A stretch of DNA of 64,000 bases from Pelodera strongyloides (GCA_036852015.1 JAANDG010000081.1:298466-362465); one strand, 5' to 3'; positions 10,301 through 23,486 are shown, counted from the stretch's first letter. The notes: generated by a model from the sequence alone, not told the origin. Program-made: numbers and translations.

Positions 10301-13300
10301 AACCTGAAGTACATCTTTAGGATTTTTTTCAATACAGTCAGAAGTCACAATATCGTACCCTGTAGGGGAGGGTGTTATAGAAGAAGGGTACTGTAACTCG
10401 AAAGGCAAGTATCCCATAAATAACCATTTTCGCTCTTGACACAAACCTTGTACGTTTCTGCCAATTCTTTCACAGTCTCTTTGTCTGTAGTGTTTAATTC
10501 GTCGAAGCCAACGTGTTTGATGTGGCTGCAAACAGGCCGTTTCAATTATGAAAATGTTATGTAAATGCATTGTTTATCACAATTATTGTTATGTGTACCG
10601 TTAGAGGTGTAGCTCTCTCTTCTAAAACGTAGTTGGTTAGGAAAATTGTAAACACAATATATCCGCACGAGGCACGAGTAATGCATCTTGTTTTGAAAAA
10701 AATAATTTATGGTATCATACTTGAATAACTCATGTAAGTCGTCCATTTAGCGATACTGCAAAAATACCTACCGAAAATCGCTTGGATTACTGATATCTAT
10801 TTTCGTCCGGTCTTTTTTCGACTTCTTTGGTTTCATTGCTTTACGGAGTGTTCCAAAAAAGGCTGAAATTGTCTTGAAATAGAAAAAGGTCGATCACATG
10901 GCAGAAAATCGACTGAATTTGCTTTTTCTTAGAGTTAACGGGAATGGTTTCAGCAATGTTAGTGTGATCGAAACCCTAACACCGAAAATTGTTACCCTAA
11001 CACCGAAAATTCATAGAGTCTTCCATTTTTCGCTGAGAACCACTGAGAAACTACTCTATTCGACTAAGAATCGTTGTCACTACCTTATTAGTCACATACA
11101 ATTTACACGGTATTTGGCCGTCGGCATCAGAAGCAATGACAGCAGCTACAGTAACAGTGACGGTGACAATGACAATGACAAATATACTCACAGTGTTTCT
11201 CTTTTTTCTTATCAATTGTTTCCGGACCAACAATGCCCATAGCGGACGGTTCACTTGTGAGTGAGGTTGTCTGCGAAAATAAATAGATTACAATATAATA
11301 TGAGTCTTTGCCCTGTGTTTGGACGTAGATACCTATATGCGAGGTTTTTTTACAAACCAAGTTACAATTGGTTAGTGACACACATGTTATGATAAGTTAT
11401 GACCTATGGGCACTTCGACACTTTAATTTTATTTGAACATTTGAATGTTGATTACATAAGGCATGTGTATGTATAATGGGAGAAGGGTAGCTTTCCGTAT
11501 TAGTGAAAATGTCACCTTTCAGGACGGTTTCCCGGTTTCTGTAGCATATCAAAGTTACGTAACTTTTAACGTAAGTGTTAATCTTCTGGATCCCAATTTT
11601 ACAATATTACATCACGCTAAATGAAATGTTCTAACCGGTGGAATGGGTGCAATCCTGTTCGTCTTTCCCACATCAACAGCGTTTTCTTTTCGCATTACTG
11701 AGGCTCGGCCTGAATTTTGTTTGCGGTTTAATTTAATTTAATTAATAAACAATGGGAAAAAAGAATTTGGAAAGGAAAAATAACCGACGATTTCTCTGCT
11801 GTTCTGCTGTGTTCATAAACGATTGCGCTTCATTTGGTTCGGCGAAATTGAATCCGATCACTTCTGAGGTTTCTGTTTCTATTGTAACCAAATGTGAATG
11901 TTCCTTCAGTGGGTAGAAGGACTTTGGAATTCTGAAAAAAAAAGTAAATTAATTTTCACGCCTCTTTTCGTAAAATTATTGCGCAGAAAAAGGGGGACTT
12001 CAGAAAAATAGAATACAGCGAAAAAACGTGCTACCCAGCTTCGTAGAGTTATCCCACGGAACGGTCCTCGGCGAGCTACCGTAGCCATACACAATTTGTG
12101 GAAAAGTAAAAAAGATAGTCGTGTGTGCTTTGTGCAAGAAGTAACACAGTAAGAGTTATCTTGAATTTTTAGACATCGCTATATTCAAAGTAAAATACAA
12201 AAATACCCATGGAATTCACGGGATACGATACTGATACTAAAACAAAGAGGACTATAAAATAATTTAAGGAATCCATTTTATTTAGAAGTAAAATTAGCAC
12301 GCGTTCTCCTAGAATTTAAAGAAAAACCGCAAACAAAAGTAAGAGAAACCCCCTAGTATTTGCTCATCTATTTACGCACTGCGCGTAACATTATACTCGT
12401 GTGAAAAGTCTGAGTTTTTTGAAACTCGCACATAAAGCATCACAATTCTTTCTCAAAGGATAAACGTGTTGTTTTCAACTTCTTTATTCTAATCAATAAA
12501 GCATAGGTCTGGTTCTTTTGAACCACCTAACTGAGCTTTGTATTGGGGGTATTGTAATTGGAGGTATTGCGCTAGATGTAGGATACGCTACATCAATTCG
12601 GATAGAGGTAAGATTACACCTCTTCCCGAATTTGAACCCAGCACATGTTATCTGTGAATCAAACGCTTTAACCACTAGGCCACGACTCACATGACATTTT
12701 TCCACAATTCTCTGGCTCGTTCGCCTTCAATGGGCTCCACTAATCGAAGTGAAACTTCTTTGATATTGTAGTCACGATACCATAGAAGAACGCCAGTCTG
12801 CAATAATTAGATGACGAAATGTTGGACACTAGTCGGGCACTTGTTGGCCAAGACAAACTCGGCTTCCTTCAATTATTTGAAATTGCTGGCTTGTGCAGTA
12901 TGGTATTTGTAACAGAGTAACTAAGTTATCTACGTGGCTTGCATTATGTTTGATGAGGTTTAGAGAGGTAGTCTTCATCTTCGGTCAAGCAATCAACACA
13001 ATAAATCCGTTTTACTAATAATTATTTTGGTCGAATGTATACCTTGAAATATATCCATGAGTTGCTGGATTCTCTTAACAGTTGTATGATGCCAGATTCA
13101 ACACACTGAAATAATATAACTTCGCTCAAAAAGGAACTACATTTAGCCATAGAGCATCTCTGTGGAGCAGCATGAAAATGAACAAAAAAAAATCGTATTC
13201 AGATGCGAAGTATCTGAATTACTTGTAGTGCCGGCGCAAAAATCAGGGAAAAGCGCGGGGTGAAATGTATATAACAAATGTTTATGTACAGTACCTGTAC

Positions 13301-13695
13301 ATTATCCCCAATATACTTTTCAATGCTGTGTTTTTCCTCGGCATTCAGTTGGACGCTGATTTTGTGCTCACGCCTGAAAGAGATTCGCTTATTTCTTCCA
13401 CAAAAATGACTTACAAAACTCGGAAATGAACTGGCTTGCCCTTTTGCACGCCTATGCCTACATACATGGTAAACTAACTACTGTGTAATTTTAACTACTG
13501 TATGCTAATATTTCGGCGAACATGGCAAAACATTATAAGTATTGTACACTCTAATACAGTAATCTATGTAGACTCTAAAACTATAAACTGTAAACTCTAA
13601 GATCTCTATAAAAAAATATTGAAGAATAAAACTAACTTTTTGCCCGACTTCAGTGAGCTATTATTGTTATTTGTAGATAGAGCCCATTCTCGCAT
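7309..13695 (-). CDS. wsp-1: WASP-family actin nucleation factor (WSP-1-like), about 598 aa, 17 exons
   Basis: Activates the Arp2/3 complex downstream of Cdc42 and phosphoinositides in the cell cortex (known for the family). Exons (high to low): 13695-13637, 13373-13295, 13105-13043, 12797-12691, 11931-11789, 11709-11636, 11270-11192, 10862-10772, 10525-10425, 10359-10220, 10054-9988, 9763-9718, 9139-9124, 8601-8423, 8266-8218, 8143-7847, 7515-7309. Seen in order: WH1 (about residues 20-150), CRIB (DISNPSDFRHIKHVGFD, about 224-240), proline runs (about 390-525), WH2 (DRGDLLASIRS...SLRPV, about 524-543), C helix (IMESIQKQLDLRRK), and an acidic tail with one Trp (SDSESDGRW). Start: ATG at 13695, with an acceptor-like tatcag just upstream. 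Length matches C. elegans WSP-1. The exons at 9763-9718 and 9139-9124 and the donor at 11789 are the least certain. Confidence 0.9.
8361..8402. repeat. CT microsatellite in wsp-1 intron
   Basis: Run of ctctctct between two exons of the WASP gene; on the coding strand it is a GA run. Confidence 0.8.
8704..8863. mobile_element. AAGCG-family MITE in wsp-1 intron
   Basis: TTTAAAGCGAAATACCGACC start and CGGCCGCTATTTCGCTTTAA end in inverted orientation. Confidence 0.75.
9189..9381. mobile_element. AAGCG-family MITE in wsp-1 intron
   Basis: Well-preserved ends: TTTAAAGCGAAATACCGGCC at the left and the inverted GGCTGGTATTTCTCTTTCAA at the right. Confidence 0.78.
9412..9690 (-). mobile_element. tRNA-derived SINE-like element in wsp-1 intron
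   Basis: Read on the minus strand, the 5' end carries an A-box-like GTGGTCAAGTGGCAAGG and a B-box-like GGTTTGATCC spaced as in tRNA genes. A unique body follows, then a simple (CTTTAT)n tail at 9447-9412. The cloverleaf is degenerate, so it is not a working tRNA. It shares body blocks such as caccaaagg with the element at 28970-29095. Confidence 0.7.
9878..9968 (-). mobile_element. tRNA-like SINE head in wsp-1 intron
   Basis: Minus strand shows CGTGGTCAAGT-like sequence in the form GCGGCCTAGTGGATTGC and a B-box-like GGTTCGATTCC. It is a fragment of a tRNA-derived repeat rather than a tRNA gene. Confidence 0.55.
12600..12690 (-). mobile_element. tRNA-like SINE head next to a wsp-1 splice donor
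   Basis: Minus strand reads GTGGCCTAGTGGTTAAAG and then GGGTTCAAATTC with A/B-box spacing. It starts within a few bases of the donor at 12690. Confidence 0.55.
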
Positions 13696-15808
13696 GATCT
13701 CCTTTTTATCAAACTGATATTGTATGTCCGAACAGCAAATTGAGTAGGATTCTAAATGAAATGGTTACTTTTTATATTTTTATAGATATCTTATTATATA
13801 AAAGAGTAACTGTAGCGTAATTTGCATACCGATGTGCGTTACGGAAATGCAAATTTCGTGTTTGGGTATAAAAAGAGTTCCGCAGCTCAATAGCGAAGTA
13901 TGCCTATGCAATTGTTTCCTATTATGTGCATTTCTTATGATACGTTTGAAGCTTTGTACTTAAGTATGTCCATGCTCAACCAATCATATTTCCATGTAAG
14001 TCGCCTCAGGCGGCGTGAGCCGACTGGTTTTAAATAAATTTCAACCATGAAAACTTATCAATAAAGAAGATAAAAGGACAATTGTAGTACTGTATTAGTG
14101 CTACTTTATAACAGCAAACCATTCACTAATATAATAGATGTATCAAACCAATCAAACGAAAAACAACGCCTGCAACGGGAATTAAGCTGTGACCAAAGCA
14201 TTAAAGATCGAACATACGTTCGTCTAGTTATCAGTTAGTTATGTGTGTAAATGAATCAATCATTAATAAAAAAAATTAGAGTTGAATTCAATCGATATGC
14301 ACTGTTCGGGTTCGGAGCAGTTGAGAATAATCAGCACACAATATTAGCGAAATTAGTGATAACGGCGTTTTATTGTGCCTTATCTTGTACCGAACAACCA
14401 TTTATACATGACAATGGAGAAAACGGTTAATGTTTAAGGGTTAATGCAAAAGACAAGGTTTGAGGTGACAAAAGAGACAATAAATTTCCTAATGCAGTAA
14501 GTAAAGTACTATTTTGACAAGTTGACATTATGCTTACGAAAATAAATTTGTCGAGTATACGGGCACGAATTTATCCATTTCAATCTAATATAAAACTTTA
14601 TAGAAAAAAATGTATTCGACAGAAAAAGTGAGCCGATCAATACCAAATTCATGTACATAGATAGATAAGATATGGCCAGAATTCACACGTCATACATATG
14701 ACATGCAATTCAGCAAACAATCTTATAGACTAGGCTCACCCAGTTGATACACGTCTCGAATCGGAGCAGAATAATATAAACTAATTGTTTTTCTAATTGT
14801 AATACGTAATAAGAAAATATTAGGAATTAGGTTCTGAGCCAAACTGATACCCTTTCATGACCATTTGCTGCCATTCAAAGGCCCTTTCTTTCAGCGCAGA
14901 ATATGCATTTTATATTTAGTAAATAACCAACTTAAGCATTACGGTAATTAGTAAATGATTTCCCGCCCTTTTATTCGTTTGAAAATCACATTGATCGCAT
15001 TATTCCTTGATCTATACTGGAACTGTAAGTTGGAGACTTTACAACTGCTAACTTTCTTGAATCACCGGCATCAAATATTTCCACAAGAATGTTACCCCAA
15101 GATGATGATTACCCCACCCCAGTGTAACTCCCTCACATAGGCAGACAAGGTCTAGAGACTTGTAGCTCGTCTATCTATTCGAATCTGTTATGCGCCGTTT
15201 CTTCGCGACCGAAAATTCAGTGAATCATAATGTGACTCAAGGCACAAGGGTGCACGTTTCTGTGGCAAGGAATTGAATGAAAATACGGATTTCGTAGTAA
15301 TCCTGTCAATTGCATGGTAAGAACTAAGAACAGCTAGATGCAGAAAACTACGTTCCTCCTATTTTTGGCAAGAAAGGTACAGTACTCTGGAATAATTACT
15401 GCGAAGGAAGCATTTGTATAATATGCAAAATTTATATGTGAATTGTGAATTCAGGAATAGCGCAGGGAAGAGCATCGAGAAAGTAAGAATGCAATTTATA
15501 CACAAAAAAATAATAGATATAGTTAGTAAGGAGTAAGGACTGTTTGTTAATAAAGAAACACAAATAAACCCACTGTATTTGCGACTCTTTTTCCCAATCG
15601 TGAACATTTTCCATGAATACGTTGTTTTCGTTGTTTTCCAAAATGTAAAATAATATCCTGAAATATGGAAAAATACATGGTTAACATAGATACAGATTGG
15701 CAGTTGTAGCGAGCAAAATCGGGATCGATAGTAACAAAATTCTTTTGAGTACACAAGAAATTAATGAAGCACAAATATACAATTACTAGAAAAACACAAG
15801 AAATTAAT
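13696..15808. other. upstream region of wsp-1 and A/T-rich spacer; no supported gene
   Basis: Presumed promoter side of the WASP gene. A plus-strand TATA-like gggtataaaaag at about 13865-13876 points away from that gene and has no coding partner that I can see. Short open frames here are not supported by splice structure. Confidence 0.5.
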
Positions 15809-15970
15809 GTTAAAGCGAAATGCCAGCCGGTTTTTGAAACGCATCGCGTACGCCTGCTTTCTTATGCACTATATTCAAATGAGTATGTATTAGAATAAAA
15901 AATCGAGCTAAAATCCAGCAAATTGGCATAAATACGTATTTCAAAAACCGGCTGGAATTTTGCTTTAATT
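15809..15970. mobile_element. AAGCG-family MITE copy
   Basis: TTAAAGCGAAATGCCAGCCGG at the left and GGCTGGAATTTTGCTTTAA at the right, in inverted orientation. Confidence 0.78.
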
Positions 15971-18500
15971 CTTTAACGATTCACGAGAAGTTGAAGCTGT
16001 TTCAGATTACATATGAACGAAGTTCGCGAAAACAGCGCTATTGATTTTCTCATAATTATATTATATAACAAATCTTTATTTAGAACGGTGTTCAAAATGA
16101 AATTGAACAATTTGAAGGAAAGTTTCCCACTTTCGCGTACGAATTAACTAAATTGAGTGAACATGATTTGAATAACACGATTAGGTTTAGATCAACCAAG
16201 CGTAATGATTTTAACACCGTTGGCTCAGGAACGCGAAAGGCGAAAGTGATTTAAAGCGGTTATTATATTATTCTTTTCTTGTTTTTTTTTGAAATCGAAC
16301 CTTACAATTAGCTATGAATGAATTGCAGACAATTGAAAAAATGTTTTGATACAAAAAACGTTGGTCTGAAAAGGGGGCAAAAAAATTATTGAAAGTGAAA
16401 CAAAAAAGGAGTTTGCCATTTTGTGCCCGTGGGCACGGCTCAGAGGACAAATTCCGCTCGGTGCTAGATTTAAAACAAACAAACAAAAAGAGTGAAAAAT
16501 TTGCATGCGAAGTGAGAGAGAGGGAGTGAAGTGAGTGTGAGAGAGTAGAGAGATGTGGGATGGACAGAGAGAGGATGGTAATGGTGCGCATCTTCAAACA
16601 AAGGGGCAAACAATTGGTGCGCAAATGGTACAAAAGAGAAAGTGTTCGGGAGCGATTCTTGATAGGCAAACAATGGTGACCCAATATACCTTTGATACAG
16701 CCACAGTGGGAATAAACTCACGTCATTACATGCAAATGGTAATGTGACATGCACAGTAACTTTTCAGAGGTATGAGCAAAGCTCTCCTCAAATTATATGC
16801 GATTGTTGTAAAATTTGTCGCGTGTGCGAACTTAAACTTTTAATAATTGTGCACAATTTTAATTAAGAAAAATAATCGATAATTTAGCCCTATCACACCA
16901 GACAAATAACTGCGTACAGTTATACTGTTTTGGATGCAAAACTTCGCTATGTTTTCAAATAGTATGTGCTGTCTACATGCAAACAATAGGCTTGAAAATA
17001 GACACAATACCACCGATGTGCTTGGAAAAAAACGAATACTATGTACTAACATTAGTTGCAAACTTTTGGTATTTGGATAATGTAACATTTACATTCTGGC
17101 TTACTCTCATTTTTTTTCCTCAATGATGGTGTTTATAGTTAACAACAGTGCGTCGCCACATATTTGGGCAGCAAGGGTGACATAACTTATAGATAATTCT
17201 TGTAAATTGTTGTAAGATGCTTGACATAAAATGGCGGAATGTTGTTACGCGGAAGCATGTGCACTGGCAGAAACAATCCGCTTGCGCGCGACAGAATTTA
17301 CGAAAACGAAAGCGATAGAACAAGGCACGGGCACAAAAGAGACCAGAACCGAAGCCAGAACACGTAGAGAAAAAAGTGAATGGCTATAGAGCAGTCGTCC
17401 AGCAGCACACTTAAAGCGGTATGACACGTGGTTTGAAATTTTAAACTTATGCTGGTAATGTACTACATGCAAATTGTGTTGCATTATGTGCTGGAAAAAC
17501 CTATGTGCATTTTAATTTTCGTATAACAATGTGGGAAAGCAAAGCAAAGAAAGTTCTTCACAAAGTTTTTAATTCTTTTTGGCAGTATTTTCCCGTACAT
17601 TTTTGTCAAGAAAATTTTGTAGTAACGTATAATTTCTGTTTTTTTTTTTTACCTTTTTCACATTTTCGTTAGACATCCACTACGCTTGTCACTAAAATTG
17701 TTTACCGCTCATGATAAAATATCACCCTCATCGGAAAATAGGGCTGTTGGCGCATCTGTGGCGCACCTATGGCACTCGTGACGCGATCCCTCCAATACTA
17801 CCATCACAGTACAGCACACAACTAGGCATAACTAGACAATCATGCACATTTTATTCAAGTCAACGAATTGTCAACATGTTAACAAAGTTGGCATGACTTC
17901 TGGCAGTATCGGTCTTATGCTTTAAATGTCAACTTTGGTCGTTTCTGTCTGCTATTAGAAATCTCCGAGATCACGCATTAGATTATTTGATAAATAACCA
18001 ACGCCTTCAACTCTTGTCAAAGCCGCGGTGCGTAGGTGGTTACCCTGTCTAGATGTTACCGTAGTTGAGAAATCCGCCCCAACTATCATAGACTTGCTTG
18101 TTAGGAATAGGATTCCTGTTCCTATTTGAAAATAAGTTTTAGAATTTCTCGGTGTTGATTGGTTGAAAGAAAGCACAAATTGTTTTTGATTGTGCATGGT
18201 AGGACATTTGTTGAGGGTCCTCGGAATCTTCTCCAATCTTCATTTTCGATTGTGAGGACAATGATGACGATGGACGATAATTGTGCGTGGATGGTTCGAT
18301 CATCCAAAGTAACAACATTGCAACAAACTAAAGTCATCACGTGGTGCCGACCGTGCTGGGCATTGATGTGTTTGTAGAACCACAGTTGTTAGAAAGATAC
18401 CTGAACTTCCTGCCGTAATGCCATGGCGGTCATAATGACTTTTTTTTCAAATTTAGTGTTCCCTCTATTTCTCCTCTAAAACTCTTCTATTTCTCCTAAA
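15971..18500. other. spacer without a supported gene
   Basis: Contains a GA-rich stretch (about 16495-16575), long T runs, and several 60-140-codon frames with biased composition. Minus-strand frames at 18340-17955 look slightly protein-like, but no consistent exon chain could be built. Confidence 0.4.
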
Positions 18501-18666
18501 ATACTCTGCTTTCTCAAATACTGCACTAAAAAGCTTCAGATACTGCCAAATAGTTACAAGAGGGTACAAATAAAATAATATTAGATAAAATAATGTGAAA
18601 ATTTGTAAAACGGCATTAAATACACATTTATTTATCGAGCAATAAATTATCAAGTATTTTTAATGT
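18501..18666. repeat. 3' flank shared with the next RPA-like gene (segmental duplication)
   Basis: The block starting with actaaaaagcttcagat is about 85-90 percent identical by eye to 23350-23486, the 3' flank of RPA-like copy 2. It shows that the duplication included non-coding sequence and is fairly recent. Confidence 0.8.
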
Positions 18667-21600
18667 TCATTGGTCTAGGTAGTCTATGGTATACCACTCT
18701 TGTAGTTGGGCTACTCCGCGAACTTCCGGATTTATTACGAGGCGTTTGCCATCCGTGACGTAAAGGCTGCCTGAAATAGAGTGCTTACGTTCTTTTTTCT
18801 CTAGATGATATTTATCGTCTTATGATGGGCAAAACAAACGGGTGACCTACCGGTCAGAGGATCTTCCTTTACTTCGCACCCCTGGATTCCAATAACAGTT
18901 CCTTTGACAGTAGCAAATTGCGTTGCCTTTCGTCCAAACAGAATCAAATTAATCTTTGCACACGACTCATCGACGAGTTGAACCTTTCTCATGTTAGTCT
19001 TGTTGTCCAATGGCTGAAACTATATGAGATATTTCCTGACGCAAAGATATATGTCTTTGCTAGAAAGCTGTTAGTTTATAGTTTCGCCTTGTAGCTATCC
19101 TTCAATAAACACTTACATTCCTAACAACAGCATGTACATTGTCAACTACCGCGAGAATATCAATAAGTTTTCTTGGACTTCGCGCAATCTCTGACAGAGG
19201 AATGACGCTGAGCGCCAGTTTTTCTGCTGATTTCGGCGAGTTGTCCTCAGTTTCCTGCACAGTGTTCCTTGGTTTGTGCCAATTGATCAGTTGCCAGGCT
19301 TCCTCACTGTGCGAAAGCTCTACGTAAATCCCTCCTCGAAGTGTCCCAGCTCCTGCAAAGCAATCCTTAGCGAAGCCTTTCGCATTGCAATAAAATTAGG
19401 TCATCTATGACAACAATCATTGTACTGAATCCTTTGTGGACGGTAATAACAGGGCATCAAGTCAAGAAATCAGTTAAACTTGATATACCTGCTCTTTTTC
19501 TAACCAAAGCTCCAGTTATTAGGATGTCAGTTCCTTTATTATCCTCAGAAAACGTCAAAGCTTCTTCGTCCCACAGTACCCACTTGACAATAACAGAGGA
19601 TCGATCGGTCACGTCAATTGTTCTCAATTTTCTTATTTGACCGCCTTCGCAAGTTGTCTAAATATTACGCATATAAGCAAGCACGCTATATCTACAGTTT
19701 ATATATTTATATGTTATATGCATTAATATTATTTTTAAGAAAAATGCGCATAATGCAAAAGCAGTTTAGTAAGTATGAATGGCAGAAAAAACACCTCACT
19801 TGTTCAATAGGGCCAACTTGATGCACCATGGCAATAACGTCAATTTTCTTTCCGATAAATTGGGCAAGTTTGTCCAAAAGGATCACGCTTTCACGACTTG
19901 GCGACCCGAGATTTCTGCGTAGGTAGCTTTTATTTTAACACGAAACACATCAGAATTGCAGAAATTGGAAATAAACTTACCTATCGATACAGCTAGTGGA
20001 ATTTGCATAGCCATTCGGGGCATGAACAGGAGACGATATTTGCAAAGCGTGTGACGGAGGAGGTCGTGCCTGTGCTCTTGACACAGTGCGAGGCGATAGA
20101 TATGGAGAAGCCTGCCGGAGTGAAGGAGAAGGTGAATCTCTAGAAGATAGACATGTAGACGAGGTCCAAATATTATGTCAAAGTTTCAGACAAAAACGTG
20201 AGTGAACATGTGTAACAGTTGTGAGTGACAGAGAATTAGTTTTGCACTATTTATGAAATTTTATTTGTAATGTTATAAGCGCTATTTCAATTTTACTAAC
20301 TATTTCTTTGCACTGTTATTCCCTCATAATTGTGTTCATACATTCTTGTTTCTGTTATGTGGATAGCCAAACTTGGAAAGAAAACATACTTGTTGCTAAA
20401 CTGAGCGGCTAGCTTCCTTGGATCAACAGAATCAGATGCAGCTGTTGGAGAATATGGCGGTGGGGGGGAATTTTGTGTCCGCAATTGTGGTGCAAGATCC
20501 GAAGTTTCAGATGGTACGGCTTGTCGGGGAGTTGGTGATGGTGAAAAGCTATAGTATTGTGCAGTGCCAAGACGAGGTGCCGGTCCAGATGACACTGCAC
20601 GAGAGTGTGCGGAAGTGAACGACCCACTGCTGCCATTCAAGGACGCATGTCCATGACCACATAATTCAGGGGAGCCTGCGTAATGATTTGCATTCGAATC
20701 AGTTCGGTCCTTATATGCAATATTTAGTGGACGTGGCCGTGATTTTGAACGATATCTAGTAGACCGAGGATGTTTGCTTGTAGACCTCGGGGCAATCGAT
20801 GGCCGTTGGCCTGAAAACATGTGTCGTATTTGTTAGAGGTGAGCTACTTTATGTTGCTTGTTTTAAATTGATTTATTTCGATGCCCCTTGAAGGATATAA
20901 AGAACAGAAGGAAGATTTTGGGCAAACCCCATAGTAACCGTAACAAAGTAAAAATGCTTACTGGTGCTTGCGTCATTCACAATTGGTTCAAGTGTAATTT
21001 GTGCGAACACCTAAAGTGAGTTTTGTCTTCAGTAAAGAGAAATCGTTGTATCCACTCGACAACACCTGCTATACGAACAAGACACAAATCCTCGAGGAAC
21101 GTTTCGAAATATATGAAAGCCAAACGAACCTTTGGCGTTTTTGCGGATCGACTGGAAATCATTTCATCCCGAGACGGCAGACTGTATCCTGTCGTTTTTG
21201 GACATTTGCAAAGTAACTCATAAGAATTCAAACATAAACGGATGGGTCTGAAAGCTAACGTTTTTCAGAAAATGGTTTTTCAGTATTAAAGTTTACGTTT
21301 TTTTTCAGAAAAGGTTTTATTCAGTGTGTGAATCATCGGTTCAAAGTAGAATGGAGTGGAGAACATATACATACCCAAAATAAAATGAAGTGATCATTTC
21401 TACGTCTTTGACGAGTATTATTGGAAACAGATCTGATTGATGGCCAACCATTCCAAGAATTCCATCGATAAGCAGCTGATCAAAAAGTTCCTCAAAAACT
21501 CGGCATTCTGAAATTTAGGTGACCATTTATTTATTTATTTTTGTGAAGGGGCGGACATAAGTCATGTTTTTGTCACTGGTTCGGAAAGCTCGGAGCTTCT

Positions 21601-22010
21601 ATAAAAAAAATGCGGCCTGGGAACCTGGATACACATTGATTCCATCACACAGGGTTAGTTTTGCAGATTTCCGTCCTCGCTCGCTCTCCAATTCAACCTT
21701 CTGGAATAGCACATATATGTATTTCCCTCTCTAATTATGAAAAATCTGGGAAAGAAAAGAAATAAAAATAGAGTAGAGATAAACATACATGTATTTGAAC
21801 TATTGGAGCCTCAGATCCCTGCCCTCCATCGACAAAAAATCTCTGAAAAAAAAGGTGAAAAATGAAAAGTACTCAAAAATTATGGCGAGCGATGTAGTTG
21901 CTGGAGATTACCTGAAAGAATCCTGCTGATAATGGCAATCGACCATTTCTGAGATATTTTTCTACGTTGTTTCTCTCATAGGTTGTCAATGGCAGTGGTG
22001 GATCTGTCAT
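18667..22010 (-). CDS. RPA70-like OB-fold protein, copy 1 (intact, 609 aa, 13 exons)
   Basis: Likely an ssDNA-binding protein of the replication protein A large-subunit type, acting in the nucleus. Exons: 22010-21912, 21842-21789, 21700-21625, 21507-21375, 21181-21130, 21010-20962, 20810-20390, 20139-19981, 19914-19800, 19657-19489, 19352-19117, 19013-18851, 18770-18667; every junction keeps phase. Residues 1-120 look like the N-terminal protein-binding OB fold (LTLCDGINV, IILVKDVEMI), 121-345 are a Pro/Ser/Arg linker, and two DBD-B-like folds follow (KIDVIAMVHQVGPIEQ...RTIDVTDRSSVIVKWVLW; LIDILAVVDNVHAV...RKVQLVDESCAKINLILFG). There is no DBD-A and no zinc-finger DBD-C, so trimer assembly with RPA2/RPA3 is doubtful. 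Start ATG follows gtttag, a spliced-leader-type acceptor. Next copy is 1.5 kb upstream. Confidence 0.88.
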
Positions 22011-22012
22011 TT

Positions 22013-22015
22013 CCT
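22013..22015 (-). promoter_or_regulatory. probable trans-splice acceptor of RPA-like copy 1
   Basis: Minus strand reads ctgtttag, then GAA, then the ATG: a polypyrimidine-poor but canonical AG three bases before the start codon, as expected for spliced-leader addition in nematodes. Confidence 0.45.
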
Positions 22016-22219
22016 AAACAGTTGCCTTGCGTGTTTTTTATGAGAAATAAAGGAAACGAAAATAAAAAAAGCAGAAGACAAACAATATTATTGATGTATG
22101 TTAGTATAAAGTATAATTGAAGTTCAAAATAACCTCGAGCAAAGAGGGGTCAAATTAGATATGTTTGTAATGTAAATATAAGGGAAACGCGAAGCAAGCT
22201 CATGCCATTTCTGGTGTGT

Positions 22220-22741
22220 TTTATGTGAATAACTTTTTTATTCTTACGTTAAGGCAAGCGCTTATCAGTGGGTCATAGAAAAAAACGAAAAGCGATTACA
22301 TATTTGTGTACGTATGCTCTGACAAGAATTTGTTAAGCAATAAACAATCAATAGAAAAATATCTTATGACGGACATATACTTTACTTCGTATGATACGTT
22401 CGTGTTCGTTGGGTACGTTTAAGTGACAGCAATCATATTGGGGTATCGTCAAAAAATAAACAAGCGGAACATGTCTTCGGTTTATGTGAATAACTTTTTT
22501 ATTCTTACGTTAAGGCAAGCGCTTATCAGTGGGTCATAGAAAAAAACGAAAAGCGATTACATATTTGTGTACGTATGCTCTGACAAGAATTTGTTAAGCA
22601 ATAAACAATCAATAGAAAAATATCTTATGACGGACATATACTTTACTTCGTATGATACGTTCGTGTTCGTTGGGTACGTTTAAGTGACAGCAATCATATT
22701 GGGGTATCGTCAAAAAATAAACAAGCGGAACATGTCTTCGG
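22220..22741. repeat. exact tandem duplication of 261 bp
   Basis: 22220-22480 and 22481-22741 appear identical throughout by eye, starting at tttatgtgaataactt. The duplication lies 210 bp upstream of the start codon of RPA-like copy 1. Very recent, or an assembly artefact. Confidence 0.9.
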
Positions 22742-23349
22742 TTTGTGCTTTGTTAACGCAATCTCAGATTCTAATTGTTATGCGCATCACAATGAGTCAT
22801 AATATGTCAATTGAAGTTCTCTCAGCAGAAGCAAAAGGGGCCTTGGAATTAATACTGATGATAAGACTTTAATAGTGCCTCCAAAAATCTCACACGGCAG
22901 AAATTTACCCAGATTCAAGAAAATAGAAAAATCCAAGTAGTTCACAAATGTTGTTATTCAGCACGAACTGAAAGAAGCTGGATGAAGGAATTCCCAAACT
23001 CTCGCAACATCGCAAAAGCTTCAGACATTTTTATTGCCACACGTAAGGGAGGAAGGTAGTTGCATTTCGACTGATATATAGGCATAAAGAAGTTGGTTTG
23101 AAGTGGTAATATCCACAACGCCATAATACGCGTCACCGGACAGTTAGAAAATGTTCTTTTTTTAACAACCCCATTCCAAAATAGGTTAGAAAGATCTCTC
23201 ATTTGCAGCAGAACAAAGTGTACCACGGTAAACTGTACAATACAATATTGAGCACACAATGCAAAGCAACATTAAAAATCATTTTATTCTGGTAGAAAGC
23301 CAAAAAATTGCTGGACATTTTACATTTGATTACTGCGGGGCGTAATCTA
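22742..23349. other. spacer between RPA-like copies 1 and 2
   Basis: No exon chain seen; the short frames on both strands have no splice support. Confidence 0.4.
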
Positions 23350-23486
23350 CTGCACTAAAAAGCTTCAGATCCTGCAAAATAGTTACAAGACGGAACAAAT
23401 AAAATAATGCGGAGTAAAATGATGTGAAAATTGAGAAAACCGACATTAAAGATACATTTATTTATCGAGCACAAAATAAAAATTAT

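Noticed and set aside
15359..15754. 131-codon minus-strand frame with hydrophobic residues
   Set aside because: Low-complexity A/T-rich composition, overlapping frames on the same strand, and no recognisable domain or splice pattern.
17955..18340. Minus-strand frames with protein-like stretches (for example SMIVGADFSTT)
   Set aside because: A faint resemblance to an Argonaute Piwi strand did not extend to any catalytic motif, and no in-phase exon chain was found.
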